Shown here piece after piece: positions 18,200 through 27,067 of a stretch of DNA of 64,000 nt (position 1 is the first letter of the stretch; each line of letters opens with the position of its first letter). The stretch lies in the NCBI GenBank assembly GCA_027318915.1, contig DAHVOH010000005.1:4183-68182 (forward strand). The letters are read 5' to 3'. Source of the stretch: Clostridiales bacterium. Lineage in GTDB: Bacteria > Bacillota_E > Sulfobacillia > Sulfobacillales > JAIMBI01. Position numbers and translations under genes: made by a program. The notes under the pieces are model-generated. The model saw nothing but the letters and a program-made list of their open reading frames with translations, ran no database searches and was not told the origin of the DNA.

Positions 18200-18838
18200 T
18201 CAGTCCTCCCACCACGGCTGTCGCAGATAGACAGCGGGATTGAGCTGGGCCAAAAGCGCGTCCCGCTCCACGAGCCGCCGCCGCTCGTTCCACGGCGGCG
18301 TCAGGCGCCACCAGGAACCTTCCCCCACCGCCGCCAGCACGCCGCTTTCGTCGGGTGTGCTTTCGCACGGCACCACCAACCGCGGCGGAACGCCCGTCTC
18401 CACCCCCATCCATTGGTTCTGCTGCGCCAGAGCCCACAGCGGAGCATACGCGCTCCCCGTCAGCGGAAGACGAAAGCCCACCACCAGCTCGACGCCGGCG
18501 AGCCCGAGGGCTCGTCCCACTTCCGGCATCCAGACCTCGGCGCCCAGCAGCACGCCGACCCGACGGCCGAGTATTTGATGGACCGTCAAGCGTCCGCTCG
18601 CCACGGAGCCGCGGTGGTGGCCGGCGACACGACCCTGCCGGTCCATCAGCAAGGCCTCCGGCTGCCCGTCCGTTCCGACCTGCGCCACCAGCGCGGGCCG
18701 GTCCATGCGGACGGTCCAAGCCGCCAACTGGGGCCGCGAGGGCCACCGATCCACGTCCACCACCATCAGTCCGCCGAAGGACGGGGCCTTCGCCGGCAAC
18801 TCACGCCCGCCCCAGACGGCGATGTCGTCAAGCGGCAT
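18200..18838 (-). CDS. Nitrilase-like protein lacking the catalytic cysteine
   Basis: The 212-aa product matches part of the nitrilase fold: GRRVGVLLGAEVWMPEVGRA (residues about 91-110) aligns with the usual GxxICYDLRFPEVARA block, but the Cys position is Gly (VLLGAE), so it should not be catalytic by the normal mechanism. The region before it (ALLMDRQGRVAGHHRGS) resembles the lysine block without a clear Lys. It overlaps the D,D-carboxypeptidase gene by 11 nt and ends 1 nt before the intact nitrilase. It may be a regulatory or structural partner of the latter. Confidence 0.72.
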   Translation of the reverse strand: MPLDDIAVWGGRELPAKAPSFGGLMVVDVDRWPSRPQLAAWTVRMDRPALVAQVGTDGQPEALLMDRQGRVAGHHRGSVASGRLTVHQILGRRVGVLLGAEVWMPEVGRALGLAGVELVVGFRLPLTGSAYAPLWALAQQNQWMGVETGVPPRLVVPCESTPDESGVLAAVGEGSWWRLTPPWNERRRLVERDALLAQLNPAVYLRQPWWED

Positions 18839-20006
18839 ACGGGCGCTCCCGCGTCCACCACGTGTACCCGAACCCGACTACCAGCGCCGCGGCGGGCCAG
18901 GCCGGATGCCACGGCCGGCGGGGCGCGGGCGGGGCCCAGGCCCTCAGCGCGCGCAGCGGCCGCGTGGCCAGCACCTGGCCGTAGGGTCCGATCACGCTGA
19001 GTTGGCCGACAATACTCCCGCGATGGCCCCGTTCCAACCCCGGCACCCAGTGGTAACGCAATCGAATGGTCCCTGACGGAAGGGGGCCTCCCCCCGCCGA
19101 GAGCAGCACAACGGGGCGGTTCACGGTCACGGGCACGTGGACCTTTCCCCAAGACGCCACGACCAACCGGCGGTGGGCCCGCACGACCGTCGTGGGCCGA
19201 AAGGTGGCAAATCCCCAGGAGAGCAGGGAAGCCGCGTCCGGCCAGAGCCCGGTCGGGGTGTCGTGCAGCAGGATCGCGATCAGAAACTGACCCCGGCGGG
19301 TGGCCGAAGCGGCCAGCGTTTCCCCGGCCTCGATGGTGTAGCCCAGCTTGATGCCGTTGGCGCCCGGGTAGCTGTAGAGCAGCTCGTTTTGGTTGTAGTA
19401 CAGCCGCGGTCCCGGGTCCGGGGGCAGCGTGGCGAATCGCACCGAGACCAGGTGGCGAAAGATGGGGTTCTCCATGGCCCGACGCGCGATGATGGCCATG
19501 CCCAGGGCCGTGACCACGTGGTTGGGCAACGGCAGACCGGTCGGATTGGCGAAATGGATGCCCGGTGCGCCCCAGGCGCGCGCGGTTTGATTCATGAGGG
19601 CCACAAACGCCCGCTCGTGTCCCGAGACGGCCTGTGCCAGCGCCCAGGCGGCGTCGTTTCCGGATGTCAGCATCATCACCTGCGCCACCTGGGCCACCGG
19701 TAACACTTGACCCGGCCGGAGATAGGCGCTGGAGCCGGGTTGAGACGCCGCCTCGGCGCTGACGGTCAGCGTACCCCGCCAGGCGGGGGAATTGATGGCC
19801 AGGTACGCGGTCATAATCTTGGTGATGGAGGCCGGATACAGTTCCTCGAGCGGGTTGCGGGCGTACAGCACCTGGCCGGTGGTCCCGTCGATCAGCACCG
19901 CCGCAGTGGCTGACAGGGACGGCGGAGCCGCCGCATAGGCGGGCGGCCGCCAAAAGACCAACACGGCCGCCATGACCAGGACGATGGCCACCACGCCTCG
20001 GCGCAT
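18828..20006 (-). CDS. D-alanyl-D-alanine carboxypeptidase-like (S11) with altered KTG motif
   Basis: S11 penicillin-binding protein with an N-terminal signal (residues about 4-26), SITK at 60-63 and SGN at 115-117. The third motif is K-L-G (220-222) in GIKLGYTIEAGE, where nearly all family members have KTG or KSG. Near the C-terminus, AAALVVGFGYTWW is a membrane anchor followed by a basic tail. ATG at 20006 follows GGGGGAGGTGG; an open stretch upstream has no ribosome site. First gene of a three-gene operon with two nitrilase-family genes. Confidence 0.87.
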   Translation of the reverse strand: MRRGVVAIVLVMAAVLVFWRPPAYAAAPPSLSATAAVLIDGTTGQVLYARNPLEELYPASITKIMTAYLAINSPAWRGTLTVSAEAASQPGSSAYLRPGQVLPVAQVAQVMMLTSGNDAAWALAQAVSGHERAFVALMNQTARAWGAPGIHFANPTGLPLPNHVVTALGMAIIARRAMENPIFRHLVSVRFATLPPDPGPRLYYNQNELLYSYPGANGIKLGYTIEAGETLAASATRRGQFLIAILLHDTPTGLWPDAASLLSWGFATFRPTTVVRAHRRLVVASWGKVHVPVTVNRPVVLLSAGGGPLPSGTIRLRYHWVPGLERGHRGSIVGQLSVIGPYGQVLATRPLRALRAWAPPAPRRPWHPAWPAAALVVGFGYTWWTRERPYAA

Positions 20007-20044
20007 GTGACCATCCACCTCCCCCGCGACGCTCTGTCGGCCTG

Positions 20045-20058
20045 TGCTTGTATTGTAG
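20045..20058 (-). promoter_or_regulatory. Possible -10 for the carboxypeptidase/nitrilase operon
   Basis: On the minus strand TACAATAC occurs about 45 nt upstream of the ATG at 20006, a good -10 distance for a short leader. No convincing -35 at 17 nt. The intergenic region is shared with the divergent Ppx-like/mutS unit. Confidence 0.3.
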
Positions 20059-20084
20059 CAGAGAGGTTCCGGTGGCCCGTGCGC

Positions 20085-20090
20085 TATAAT
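20085..20090 (+). promoter_or_regulatory. TATAAT -10 of the Ppx-like/mutS/mutL/miaA unit
   Basis: Perfect TATAAT ending only 10 nt before the ATG at 20101. The transcript would start just 3-4 nt before the start codon, so the mRNA would be nearly leaderless. No Shine-Dalgarno is visible before the ATG. No good -35 at 16-18 nt. Confidence 0.5.
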
Positions 20091-20100
20091 CGAGCCATCT

Positions 20101-20904
20101 ATGGACGAGATGGACGCAACCGGGGCGGCAGGGACCGCGGCGGGCCCCGCGCCGACGGAGGTTCTCAAGGTCGGCTCAACCAGCGTCAGTTTCCTGGCGG
20201 CGCACCGACTGTCTCAACCGGTGCAGAACACCGCTACGGTGCTCCGCCTGCTGGAGGCTTCGGACCGAGTGGACCGACTGAATCGGTATCTGGACGCGCT
20301 GGCCGCCGCGCATGACGCGCCGGCCGGCCGGCGGCTCGCCGCTCTGGGCGAGGTGGGACGTCGCTATCCCGGGCTGGCCGAAGCCCTGCGGCAGCGCGGA
20401 TGGCAGACCTGGACGCTGTCGGGTGAAGAGGAGGCCCGAGCCGCCTGGTGGGGCGAGCAGGCCTTTTGGCCGGTGCCCATTGCCGTGTTGGACGTGGGCG
20501 GCGGCAGCACCGAATTTGCCGGTCCACTCGCCAGCGTGAGCGTGCCCGTGGGCGCGGCTCGTCCCCCCAACGCCTCGACGCCCGCCCTGCCCGTTTTGGG
20601 GGCGTCAAAAATCATCGCCCTGGGCGGTTCGGCCCGGGCGCTGGCGGCTCTGCTGGGAAATCCTCTGACCCGGTCGGGGTTGGAGCATTGGGCGACGCCC
20701 GACCTGCCGGACGACGACGAAACGTTGCGCGCCGCCGGCATCGACCCGGCGCGGCGGCCGCTCCTGGATGGCGGCGCGCATACGCTGCGCTGGGCACTGG
20801 AGGCTTTGCAGCAGCAGACCGTCTTTGTGTCGGCGCGCGACTTGCGCTGGGGACTGTGGCTGGCCGCCCGACTGGGACGGAGCGGGGACCATCGGGATGG
20901 CTGA
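20101..20904 (+). CDS. Ppx/GppA-like phosphatase fold protein, degenerate
   Basis: Resembles exopolyphosphatase/guanosine pentaphosphatase proteins of the actin-like ATPase fold: LKVGSTSVSFLA near residue 22 (usual DIGSNSxRL), LSGEEEARAAWWG (about 102-114; usual LSGxEEAxL) and VLDVGGGSTEF (about 124-134, the phosphate-2 motif). The conserved Asp of the first motif is replaced (K-V-G), and the product is short (267 aa against about 300 or more). It overlaps mutS by 8 nt, so expression is coupled to mismatch repair. Activity is uncertain. Confidence 0.72.
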   Translation: MDEMDATGAAGTAAGPAPTEVLKVGSTSVSFLAAHRLSQPVQNTATVLRLLEASDRVDRLNRYLDALAAAHDAPAGRRLAALGEVGRRYPGLAEALRQRGWQTWTLSGEEEARAAWWGEQAFWPVPIAVLDVGGGSTEFAGPLASVSVPVGAARPPNASTPALPVLGASKIIALGGSARALAALLGNPLTRSGLEHWATPDLPDDDETLRAAGIDPARRPLLDGGAHTLRWALEALQQQTVFVSARDLRWGLWLAARLGRSGDHRDG

Positions 20905-23395
20905 GTCGTTGCCAACGCCGCTCATGGCGCAGTGGCACCGTCTCAAACAACAGGCTCCGGATGCTTGGCTGTTTTTCCGGCTGGGAGACTTTTACGAGTT
21001 GTTCGAGGAAGACGCCCGCGCCGCCGCACCGGTTTTGGACGTTCAGCTCACGAGCCGCGATGGGCAGACGCCCATGTGCGGCGTGCCGTTCCATGCCCTG
21101 GAGCAGTATCTGCAGCGGGCGGTGACGGCCGGCCACTCCGTGGCGGTGGCGGAACAGCTGGAGGACCCCCGTCAAGCGCGCGGACTGGTGGAGCGCGGCA
21201 TCGTGCGTCACATCACGCCCGGAACCTTTGTGCCCGAAGAGGGCGATGGGGGCGGTCCGCTGATGGCGTTGATCCGCCGCCGCGACGCCTTTGGGCTGGC
21301 GGCGCTGTATCTGGCGGAAGGCCGCATGGCGATCATGGAGTACCATGGCCGCGACGCCGCCCGTCGCCTGGCGGCCGGTCTCGAGCAGCTCGCCCCGGCG
21401 GAGGGCCTGAGCGCCGAGGCAGAAGACCCCGCCCCCGTGACGCCGTGGCATGTGCGTCCGGACCTGTTTCCGAATCGGGATCCCATCCCCGAGATAGAGC
21501 GCCGCCTCGGCCCGGCGATTCTGGCCCACGCGGGCGTGGGCCAACGACCCTTGGCCCTGGCCGCTTTGGTGGCCGGCCTCCGCTATGCCGAGGCGACCCA
21601 GGGGCGGTCCTTGACGCATCTCCTCCGGATTCGGGTCCTGGCGCCCGAGGGCGTGTTTTGGACGTCGGCCCGCACCACCGCCCAGCTGGCCATCCTGCGT
21701 CCGGAAGGAGGCGACTTGTTCGGGCGGCTCAATCAGACGGTGACCCCCGTCGGAGCCCGCCGGCTCCGGGAGTGGACCGCCCAGCCGGTGACCGACCGCG
21801 AGATGCTGGACCGGCGGCTGGCGGCCGTGACGCACTGGCACCGGGAGAGCCTGGCCCGCGGACGCCTGCGTGACACGCTCCGACCGGTCGGCGACCCCGA
21901 ACGGCGCCTCGCCCGCTTGGCTATGGGCCTGGCCCAACCGCGAGACCTGGCCCGCCTCGCGGCGGCCGTCGCGGCGGCCGGCCCATTGCGGGCCATGCTG
22001 GCCACCCAGCCCGGAGAGGCCCAGCCGCCCGCATCCCTTCCCGAGCTGGATCGCCTGGCCCACCAGCTGGATCGGGTGGAGCCGGACGCCGGACCCTCCT
22101 GGACGGAGGGTCACATCATCCGGCCCGGCGTCGACGCCGCCTTGGACCGGCTGCGGGCGATGGCCCAAGACCAGCGGCAGGCGCTTTTGGAATGGGAGGC
22201 GGATCTGCGGGAGACCACCGGGATCCGCGGTCTGAAAGTCGGACACCACCGCACCTTTGGCCTCTTTGTCGAGGTTCCCAACAGCCAGATCCATCAGGTG
22301 CCCCCGGCGTGGCGCCGCCGCCAGACCATGGTCTCGGCCGGCCGATTCACCCTGGACGCCCTTGAGACGTTCGCCGCCGCCATAGCGGCTGCCGAGGCCG
22401 ATGCGCTCCAGCGGGAGGAGGAGATGGCGCGGGCCGTGCACGACGCCGTCCTGGCGGAGCTGCCGGCCCTGCGCCAGCTGGTCGACGCGGTCGCTTGGTT
22501 GGACGCCGTCCAGGGACTCGCCGAGGCGGCGGAGCGGTTTCACTGGGTCCGGCCCGGCTTCGTGGACGACCATGTCACCGCGCGCGGCCTCCGCCATCCC
22601 TTGGTGGAGCACACCGTCGACAGCTATGTCCCGAGTGATCTGAGCCTGGTCCTTCCCACCCGCATCGCACTCATCACCGGTCCCAACATGGGGGGCAAGT
22701 CCACGTTCATGCGCGCCGTCGCGCAAAACGCCTGGCTTGCCCAGATGGGCAGTTTTGTGGCGGCCGATGCCTGGGAACAGCCGCCGCTGCACGGGATCTA
22801 CGCCCGCATCGGCGCGGATGACGACTTGGCCCGCGGACAAAGCACGTTCATGGTGGAAATGGAGGAGATGGCGCAGATCCTGGACCAGGCCGACGGGCTC
22901 AGTCTGGTGCTGCTGGACGAGTTGGGGCGCGGGACTTCCACGTTTGACGGGTTGGCGCTGGCCTGGGCCATTCTGGAGCATTTGGCCGCCGCGAATCCGC
23001 CGCCGTTTACCCTGTTTGCCACGCACTATCATGAATTGGTGCAACTGGTCGGCCCGGTGATTACCCCCCTGCGGACGGATGCGGTCGTGACCGCCGGACG
23101 CCTGCTGCTGCTGCACGAAGTGGTTCCCGGTTCCACCTCCGAGTCCTTCGGCGTCGAGGTGGCCGCCCAGGCGGGCATTCCCCGGTCGATACTGCTCCGA
23201 GCCGGACGACTCCTGCGCCAATGGGAGCGCGATGGCCGGCCGGAGCCGCTCCGGAGCGAAGACCAGGCGTGGCTCTTTGAGCCCGATCCGGTGGTGGAGG
23301 AGCTGCGGGCCGATCTGAAGCGGCTTCGGATCCCGGAGATGACACCGCTGGAAGCGCTCCGTTGGCTGGACGAGTGGCAAAGGAGACTCTCATGA
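20897..23395 (+). CDS. mutS: DNA mismatch repair protein MutS
   Basis: Recognises mispairs and starts mismatch repair with MutL. The mismatch-reading Phe-x-Glu is in GDFYELF (residues 30-36). Walker A GPNMGGKST is near 595-603, followed by ARIGADDDLARGQSTFMVEM, LLDELGRGTSTFDGLA (signature and Walker B) and ATHYHELV. Length is 832 aa, slightly short for MutS1 because of a short C-terminal tail. ATG at 20897 overlaps the previous stop (ATGGCTGA), and the stop overlaps mutL's ATG by 4 nt. Confidence 0.97.
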   Translation: MAESLPTPLMAQWHRLKQQAPDAWLFFRLGDFYELFEEDARAAAPVLDVQLTSRDGQTPMCGVPFHALEQYLQRAVTAGHSVAVAEQLEDPRQARGLVERGIVRHITPGTFVPEEGDGGGPLMALIRRRDAFGLAALYLAEGRMAIMEYHGRDAARRLAAGLEQLAPAEGLSAEAEDPAPVTPWHVRPDLFPNRDPIPEIERRLGPAILAHAGVGQRPLALAALVAGLRYAEATQGRSLTHLLRIRVLAPEGVFWTSARTTAQLAILRPEGGDLFGRLNQTVTPVGARRLREWTAQPVTDREMLDRRLAAVTHWHRESLARGRLRDTLRPVGDPERRLARLAMGLAQPRDLARLAAAVAAAGPLRAMLATQPGEAQPPASLPELDRLAHQLDRVEPDAGPSWTEGHIIRPGVDAALDRLRAMAQDQRQALLEWEADLRETTGIRGLKVGHHRTFGLFVEVPNSQIHQVPPAWRRRQTMVSAGRFTLDALETFAAAIAAAEADALQREEEMARAVHDAVLAELPALRQLVDAVAWLDAVQGLAEAAERFHWVRPGFVDDHVTARGLRHPLVEHTVDSYVPSDLSLVLPTRIALITGPNMGGKSTFMRAVAQNAWLAQMGSFVAADAWEQPPLHGIYARIGADDDLARGQSTFMVEMEEMAQILDQADGLSLVLLDELGRGTSTFDGLALAWAILEHLAAANPPPFTLFATHYHELVQLVGPVITPLRTDAVVTAGRLLLLHEVVPGSTSESFGVEVAAQAGIPRSILLRAGRLLRQWERDGRPEPLRSEDQAWLFEPDPVVEELRADLKRLRIPEMTPLEALRWLDEWQRRLS

Positions 23396-25098
23396 GCCGG
23401 ATTGTGCCCCTGCCCGCGGTGGTGGCCGACCAAATCGCCGCCGGTGAAGTGGTGGAGCGGCCCGCATCGGTGGTCAAGGAGCTGATTGAGAATGCCCTCG
23501 ACGCGGAGGCCACGCGCATCCGCGTAGACGTCCAGAGCGGGATGCAACCGGTGCTCACGGTCGATGACGATGGAGCGGGGATGGACCGTGACGACGTGGA
23601 ACAGTGCATCGGCCGCCATTGCACGTCCAAAATCACCCGCTTGGACGATCTGGATACGCTTCGGACGCTGGGATTCCGGGGCGAAGCGCTGGCCGCCATC
23701 GCCGCTGTCTCGCGCCTGACCGTCGAGAGCCGCGACGAGGCCAGTGCGCACGGCTGGCGCATCGTGGTCGTGAACGGGCGGGTGACGGATCGCGGACCGA
23801 TCAGCCGCCGACGCGGCACACGCGTCCGCTGCGAGGACCTGTTCGCCGTCCTCCCGGCACGGCAGAAGGCTCTGAAGAGCCCCGCCGCCGAGCTGCAGGC
23901 CATCCACCAATGGGTGGTGATGTTGGCCCTGTCCCGGCCCGATGTGGCCCTGTCCCTGGTCATTGACGGTCGCGACCAGTTTCAGACCCGTGGTGACGGC
24001 GACCGCCGGGCGGCACTCGGCGCCATCTATGGCGCCGAGCGTGCTGAGCGGGCTCTGGTCGTGTCCGGCGCCGCGCTGGGCGGTGCCGTGCGGGTGGAAG
24101 GGCTGGTGGCGCCGCCGGACCAGGCTCGCGGGAGTCGCCAGACCCAGATGCTGACCGTCAACGGCCGGGTGGTGCACAACTGGGCTCTGCGCGCCGCCGT
24201 GGAGCAGGCGTTTGGCCCGCTGGTGGCGGAGCGCCGGTACCCGCAGTTTTGGCTCGCCGTCACCGTGGCGCCGGAAGATGTGGACCCGAACGCCCATCCG
24301 ACCAAGGCCGAGGTCCGTCTCACCCATGATCGCGCGGTGGCGGGACTCATCCGCACGGCAGTCACGGAGGCGCTCCGCACCAGTCCCGCCTTTCCGCTGC
24401 GGCCGGAGTCCGTCGCGGCGGGGGGTGACCGGGCTCAGGAATCCGGTCTCGACCAGTCGCGGTGGGCATGGGAGGAGCCTGCCGAACAAGCCGGCGGGCG
24501 CGTGCTGCACGACGAGATCGGCGCCTTGACGCCGGTAGCGCAGTGGGGGCTGCGCTACATTGTCGCCGAGGGCCCCGGAACCCTCTACGTCATCGACCAG
24601 CACGCGGCCCAGGAGCGCGTCCTGTACGACCAGCTGCGCCGACGGGCCGACCTGTCCGCGTGGGGGCAACCCCTGCTGGTGCCGCTCGCGTTGACCCTGA
24701 CTCCGGTGGAATGGGGCGCCCTGCATGACCAGGAGGATGCACTCCGGGCCGCGGGCTTTGCCTGGGATGCGCTGGGAGGCACCACGCTCGCGCTGCGCCA
24801 GGTTCCCGAACCTCTCGGCGACACGCTGGACCTGACGCTGGTGGGCCATCTGCTGCAGTCTCTGCTGGAGCAGGGCTGGGCCGCCCAACATCCCGTGTCG
24901 TGGGTCGCCGACCACCGTCTGGCCACGGCGGCCTGCAAGGCGGCCATCAAAGCCAACCGCCCGCTGGCGCGGGTGGAGATGGAGCAACTGCTGCGAGCTT
25001 TGGCCGCGACGGAGTCTCCCCGCTCGTGCCCTCACGGGAGACCGGTGATCCTGACGCTGGAACTGGAGGAGGTGGACCGTCACTTTGGCCGCCGATGA
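23392..25098 (+). CDS. mutL: DNA mismatch repair protein MutL (endonuclease type)
   Basis: GHKL ATPase that couples MutS to strand nicking. N-terminal motifs: ELIENALDAEA, DDDGAGMD, GFRGEAL. The C-terminal endonuclease site is present as DQHAAQERVLYD (around residue 402; the usual final Glu is Asp), ACKAAIKANRPL and CPHGRPV, so this MutL should nick DNA, as expected in bacteria without MutH. Length is 568 aa, with a short linker. Starts in the ATGA overlap with mutS; the 3' end overlaps miaA by 14 nt. Confidence 0.96.
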   Translation: MSRIVPLPAVVADQIAAGEVVERPASVVKELIENALDAEATRIRVDVQSGMQPVLTVDDDGAGMDRDDVEQCIGRHCTSKITRLDDLDTLRTLGFRGEALAAIAAVSRLTVESRDEASAHGWRIVVVNGRVTDRGPISRRRGTRVRCEDLFAVLPARQKALKSPAAELQAIHQWVVMLALSRPDVALSLVIDGRDQFQTRGDGDRRAALGAIYGAERAERALVVSGAALGGAVRVEGLVAPPDQARGSRQTQMLTVNGRVVHNWALRAAVEQAFGPLVAERRYPQFWLAVTVAPEDVDPNAHPTKAEVRLTHDRAVAGLIRTAVTEALRTSPAFPLRPESVAAGGDRAQESGLDQSRWAWEEPAEQAGGRVLHDEIGALTPVAQWGLRYIVAEGPGTLYVIDQHAAQERVLYDQLRRRADLSAWGQPLLVPLALTLTPVEWGALHDQEDALRAAGFAWDALGGTTLALRQVPEPLGDTLDLTLVGHLLQSLLEQGWAAQHPVSWVADHRLATAACKAAIKANRPLARVEMEQLLRALAATESPRSCPHGRPVILTLELEEVDRHFGRR

Positions 25099-26026
25099 CC
25101 CGCTGTTGGTACTGGGCGGACCCACGGCCGTCGGTAAAAGCCGTCTGGCGCTGCGTTGGGCGGAGAGGGTGGGGGCCGAGATCATCGCCGCCGACTCGGC
25201 GACGGTGTATCGGGGATTGGAGATTGGCAACGCCAAGCCGACGGCGGCCGACCGGGCCCGCGTTCCCCACCATCTGCTGGATGTGGTGGGCCCCGCCGAC
25301 CACTTCACCGTCGCGCGATTTCAAGAGTTGGCCCAGCGGGCCGTGGGGGAGATCCGGGCCCGGGGTCACCTGGTTCTGGTGGTGGGCGGCACCGGGCTTT
25401 GGATCCGGAGCCTGACCGAAGGGTTCGTCTTCCCACCGGTGCGCCAGCCGGGGTGGGACGCGGAAGTGGCCCGCTGGCAGAGGGAGCGCGGACTGGCGGC
25501 GGTGCGCCGCCAGCTGCGGATCGTGGACCCCGCCGGTTACGAAGGAACCGCGGCGGGTGACGCGCGCCGCATTCGTCGGGCGCTCGCGGCATACTTGGGC
25601 ACCGGCCGCCAGCTGGCGCGCAACGCGCCCACTCCGCGTCCGAGCCTCAAAGTGGCGCTCACGCGCAGCCCGGAACATCTGAATGACCGCATCGCGCGCC
25701 GAGCACAACAGCAGCTGGCCGACGGCCTGCAGCAGGAGGTGCTGCACTGGCTCAGCCGGGGCCTGTCGCCCCGCGCCCAAGCGCTGCAGGCTCTCGGCTA
25801 CCGTGAAACGGTGGCGTGGGCACGCGGTCTCCTCCCGGAAGCGGACCTCCTCGCCCTCATCGTCCGCCACACCCGCCAGTACGCGAAGCGCCAGCGGACG
25901 TGGTTCCGCCACGAGCCCGGCGTCCGCTGGATCAACCTGGACGAGGTGGACGAAGAGGGCGCCGTGGCTCAGTTGGTGCGATGGACCGCGGAGGTTACCG
26001 GCAGAACACCTGCTGGCCGATGGTGA
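25085..26026 (+). CDS. miaA: tRNA dimethylallyltransferase
   Basis: Adds the dimethylallyl group to A37 of tRNAs reading UNN codons. P-loop GPTAVGKS at residues 12-19; DSATVYRGLEIGNAKPT and GGTGLWIRSL are the family's conserved substrate-site blocks; the C-terminal RHTRQYAKRQRTWFR is the tRNA-binding signature. 313 aa, normal. The only suitable start is TTG at 25085, inside the mutL end, so it is translationally coupled. The mutS-mutL-miaA order is common in Firmicutes. The 3' end overlaps the convergent hydrolase gene by 32 nt. Confidence 0.95.
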   Translation: MAADDPLLVLGGPTAVGKSRLALRWAERVGAEIIAADSATVYRGLEIGNAKPTAADRARVPHHLLDVVGPADHFTVARFQELAQRAVGEIRARGHLVLVVGGTGLWIRSLTEGFVFPPVRQPGWDAEVARWQRERGLAAVRRQLRIVDPAGYEGTAAGDARRIRRALAAYLGTGRQLARNAPTPRPSLKVALTRSPEHLNDRIARRAQQQLADGLQQEVLHWLSRGLSPRAQALQALGYRETVAWARGLLPEADLLALIVRHTRQYAKRQRTWFRHEPGVRWINLDEVDEEGAVAQLVRWTAEVTGRTPAGRW

Positions 26027-26837
26027 CAATGACGGGCAGTGCCTTCATCCACGGATTGGTGGTCAGAGCCGGGTTGTAATAGTACAGCGCCCCGTCGGTG
26101 GGATCCTCGCCGTCCAGCGCCGCCTGTGCGGCTCGATACGCCGCCGGCGAGGGTGACTGCCAGTAGGTGCCGTTGGACACCGAATCGAACTGGCCGGGCT
26201 GAAAAATCACGCCGGCCACCGACTTGGGAAACCCCGGCGCCCGAACCCGGTTCAGCACCACCGCCGCGACCGCCACCATGCCCAGAAACGGTTGGTCACC
26301 AGCCTCGGCCTGCACCAAGTGCGCCAGTTCCACCAGGGCGTTGGCCGCCGCCGTGACCGCCTTCAGCGGAGCGGTGGGTGCGGGCGAGGATGGCGCCGGG
26401 ATCCAGAGCACTTGGCCGGGCTGAATAACGGTGTTGCCCAGAGCATTCAGCCCCGTCAGGGCGGACAGGCTCACCCCGAACGTGGCGGCGATTTGCGACA
26501 GGGTGTCGCCGGCTCGCACGACCACGCGTCCGGGGATGATGAGCCAAGTCCCCGCCTCAATCAACGTCGAGGTTCCCAGACCATTGGCCCGCTGCAGCGC
26601 GGGCACGGTGGTGTCATACGTCTGGGCGAGGCCCCAGAGCGTGTCGCCGGGTACCAATAGGACGCGGTGGGCGGCCGTTCCGGACACCGGGACCGGGACT
26701 TGTCCCTCCGCCGTTGGCGCGGCGGGGTTGCTCACCGGGGGCGCTGCGGCCCGTGCCGCCGGATCCCCGAGCCAAGGTGCCGCCACCAGCATCGCCACAC
26801 CCAGGGCGCCAACCAGCGCCCGTTGTCGCTGCCTCAT
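25995..26837 (-). CDS. LysM-containing cell wall hydrolase, SleB-like
   Basis: Exported peptidoglycan hydrolase of the spore-cortex-lytic type. Signal peptide (residues about 8-31), then two LysM repeats (VLLVPGDTLWGLAQTYDTTVPALQRANGL and VVVRAGDTLSQIAATFGVSLSALTGLNAL), a short Pro-rich linker, and a C-terminal Hydrolase_2 domain starting LVELAHLVQAEAGDQPFLGMVAVAAVVLNRV, with the catalytic Glu in QAEAGDQP. Length is 280 aa. ATG start near 26837. It is divergent from the SpoVK-like gene, which suggests a shared sporulation-linked control region. Confidence 0.9.
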   Translation of the reverse strand: MRQRQRALVGALGVAMLVAAPWLGDPAARAAAPPVSNPAAPTAEGQVPVPVSGTAAHRVLLVPGDTLWGLAQTYDTTVPALQRANGLGTSTLIEAGTWLIIPGRVVVRAGDTLSQIAATFGVSLSALTGLNALGNTVIQPGQVLWIPAPSSPAPTAPLKAVTAAANALVELAHLVQAEAGDQPFLGMVAVAAVVLNRVRAPGFPKSVAGVIFQPGQFDSVSNGTYWQSPSPAAYRAAQAALDGEDPTDGALYYYNPALTTNPWMKALPVIVTIGQQVFCR

Positions 26838-26977
26838 CAGCTTCCTCCCTTATGCCGTCGGCCCAGTGAGCAGAAAACAACGGCGAGTCGGCTCCCCGGC
26901 TGGCGGGCACCGGCGCGGACGCCGCACGGCTCCGGGCCGCGTGTGGTACATGCCTATGCCGGGGAGGACAAGACCTT

Positions 26978-26994
26978 GCCGGAAATTCTCCGGC
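26978..26994. promoter_or_regulatory. Inverted repeat between the divergent hydrolase and SpoVK-like genes
   Basis: GCCGGA-AATTC-TCCGGC, six perfect paired bases on each side of a 5-nt centre, within the 230-nt divergent region. It could be an operator. TATGAT at 27036-27041 may be the -10 of the SpoVK-like gene. No typical sporulation-sigma promoter was recognised. Confidence 0.3.
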
Positions 26995-27067
26995 AGCGGA
27001 CGCGTCGGGGCGCATGGGACCGGCTTAGTCGCACGTATGATGGCGGGAGGAGAAGGGGGAGGGCCAG

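Noticed and set aside
20612..23380. Very long open frame antisense to mutS
   Set aside because: GC-rich coding DNA leaves the opposite strand open; composition is His/Arg/Gly/Gln-rich and the plus strand encodes an unmistakable MutS.
23029..25308. Long open frame antisense to mutL
   Set aside because: Same reason; mutL motifs on the plus strand are complete.
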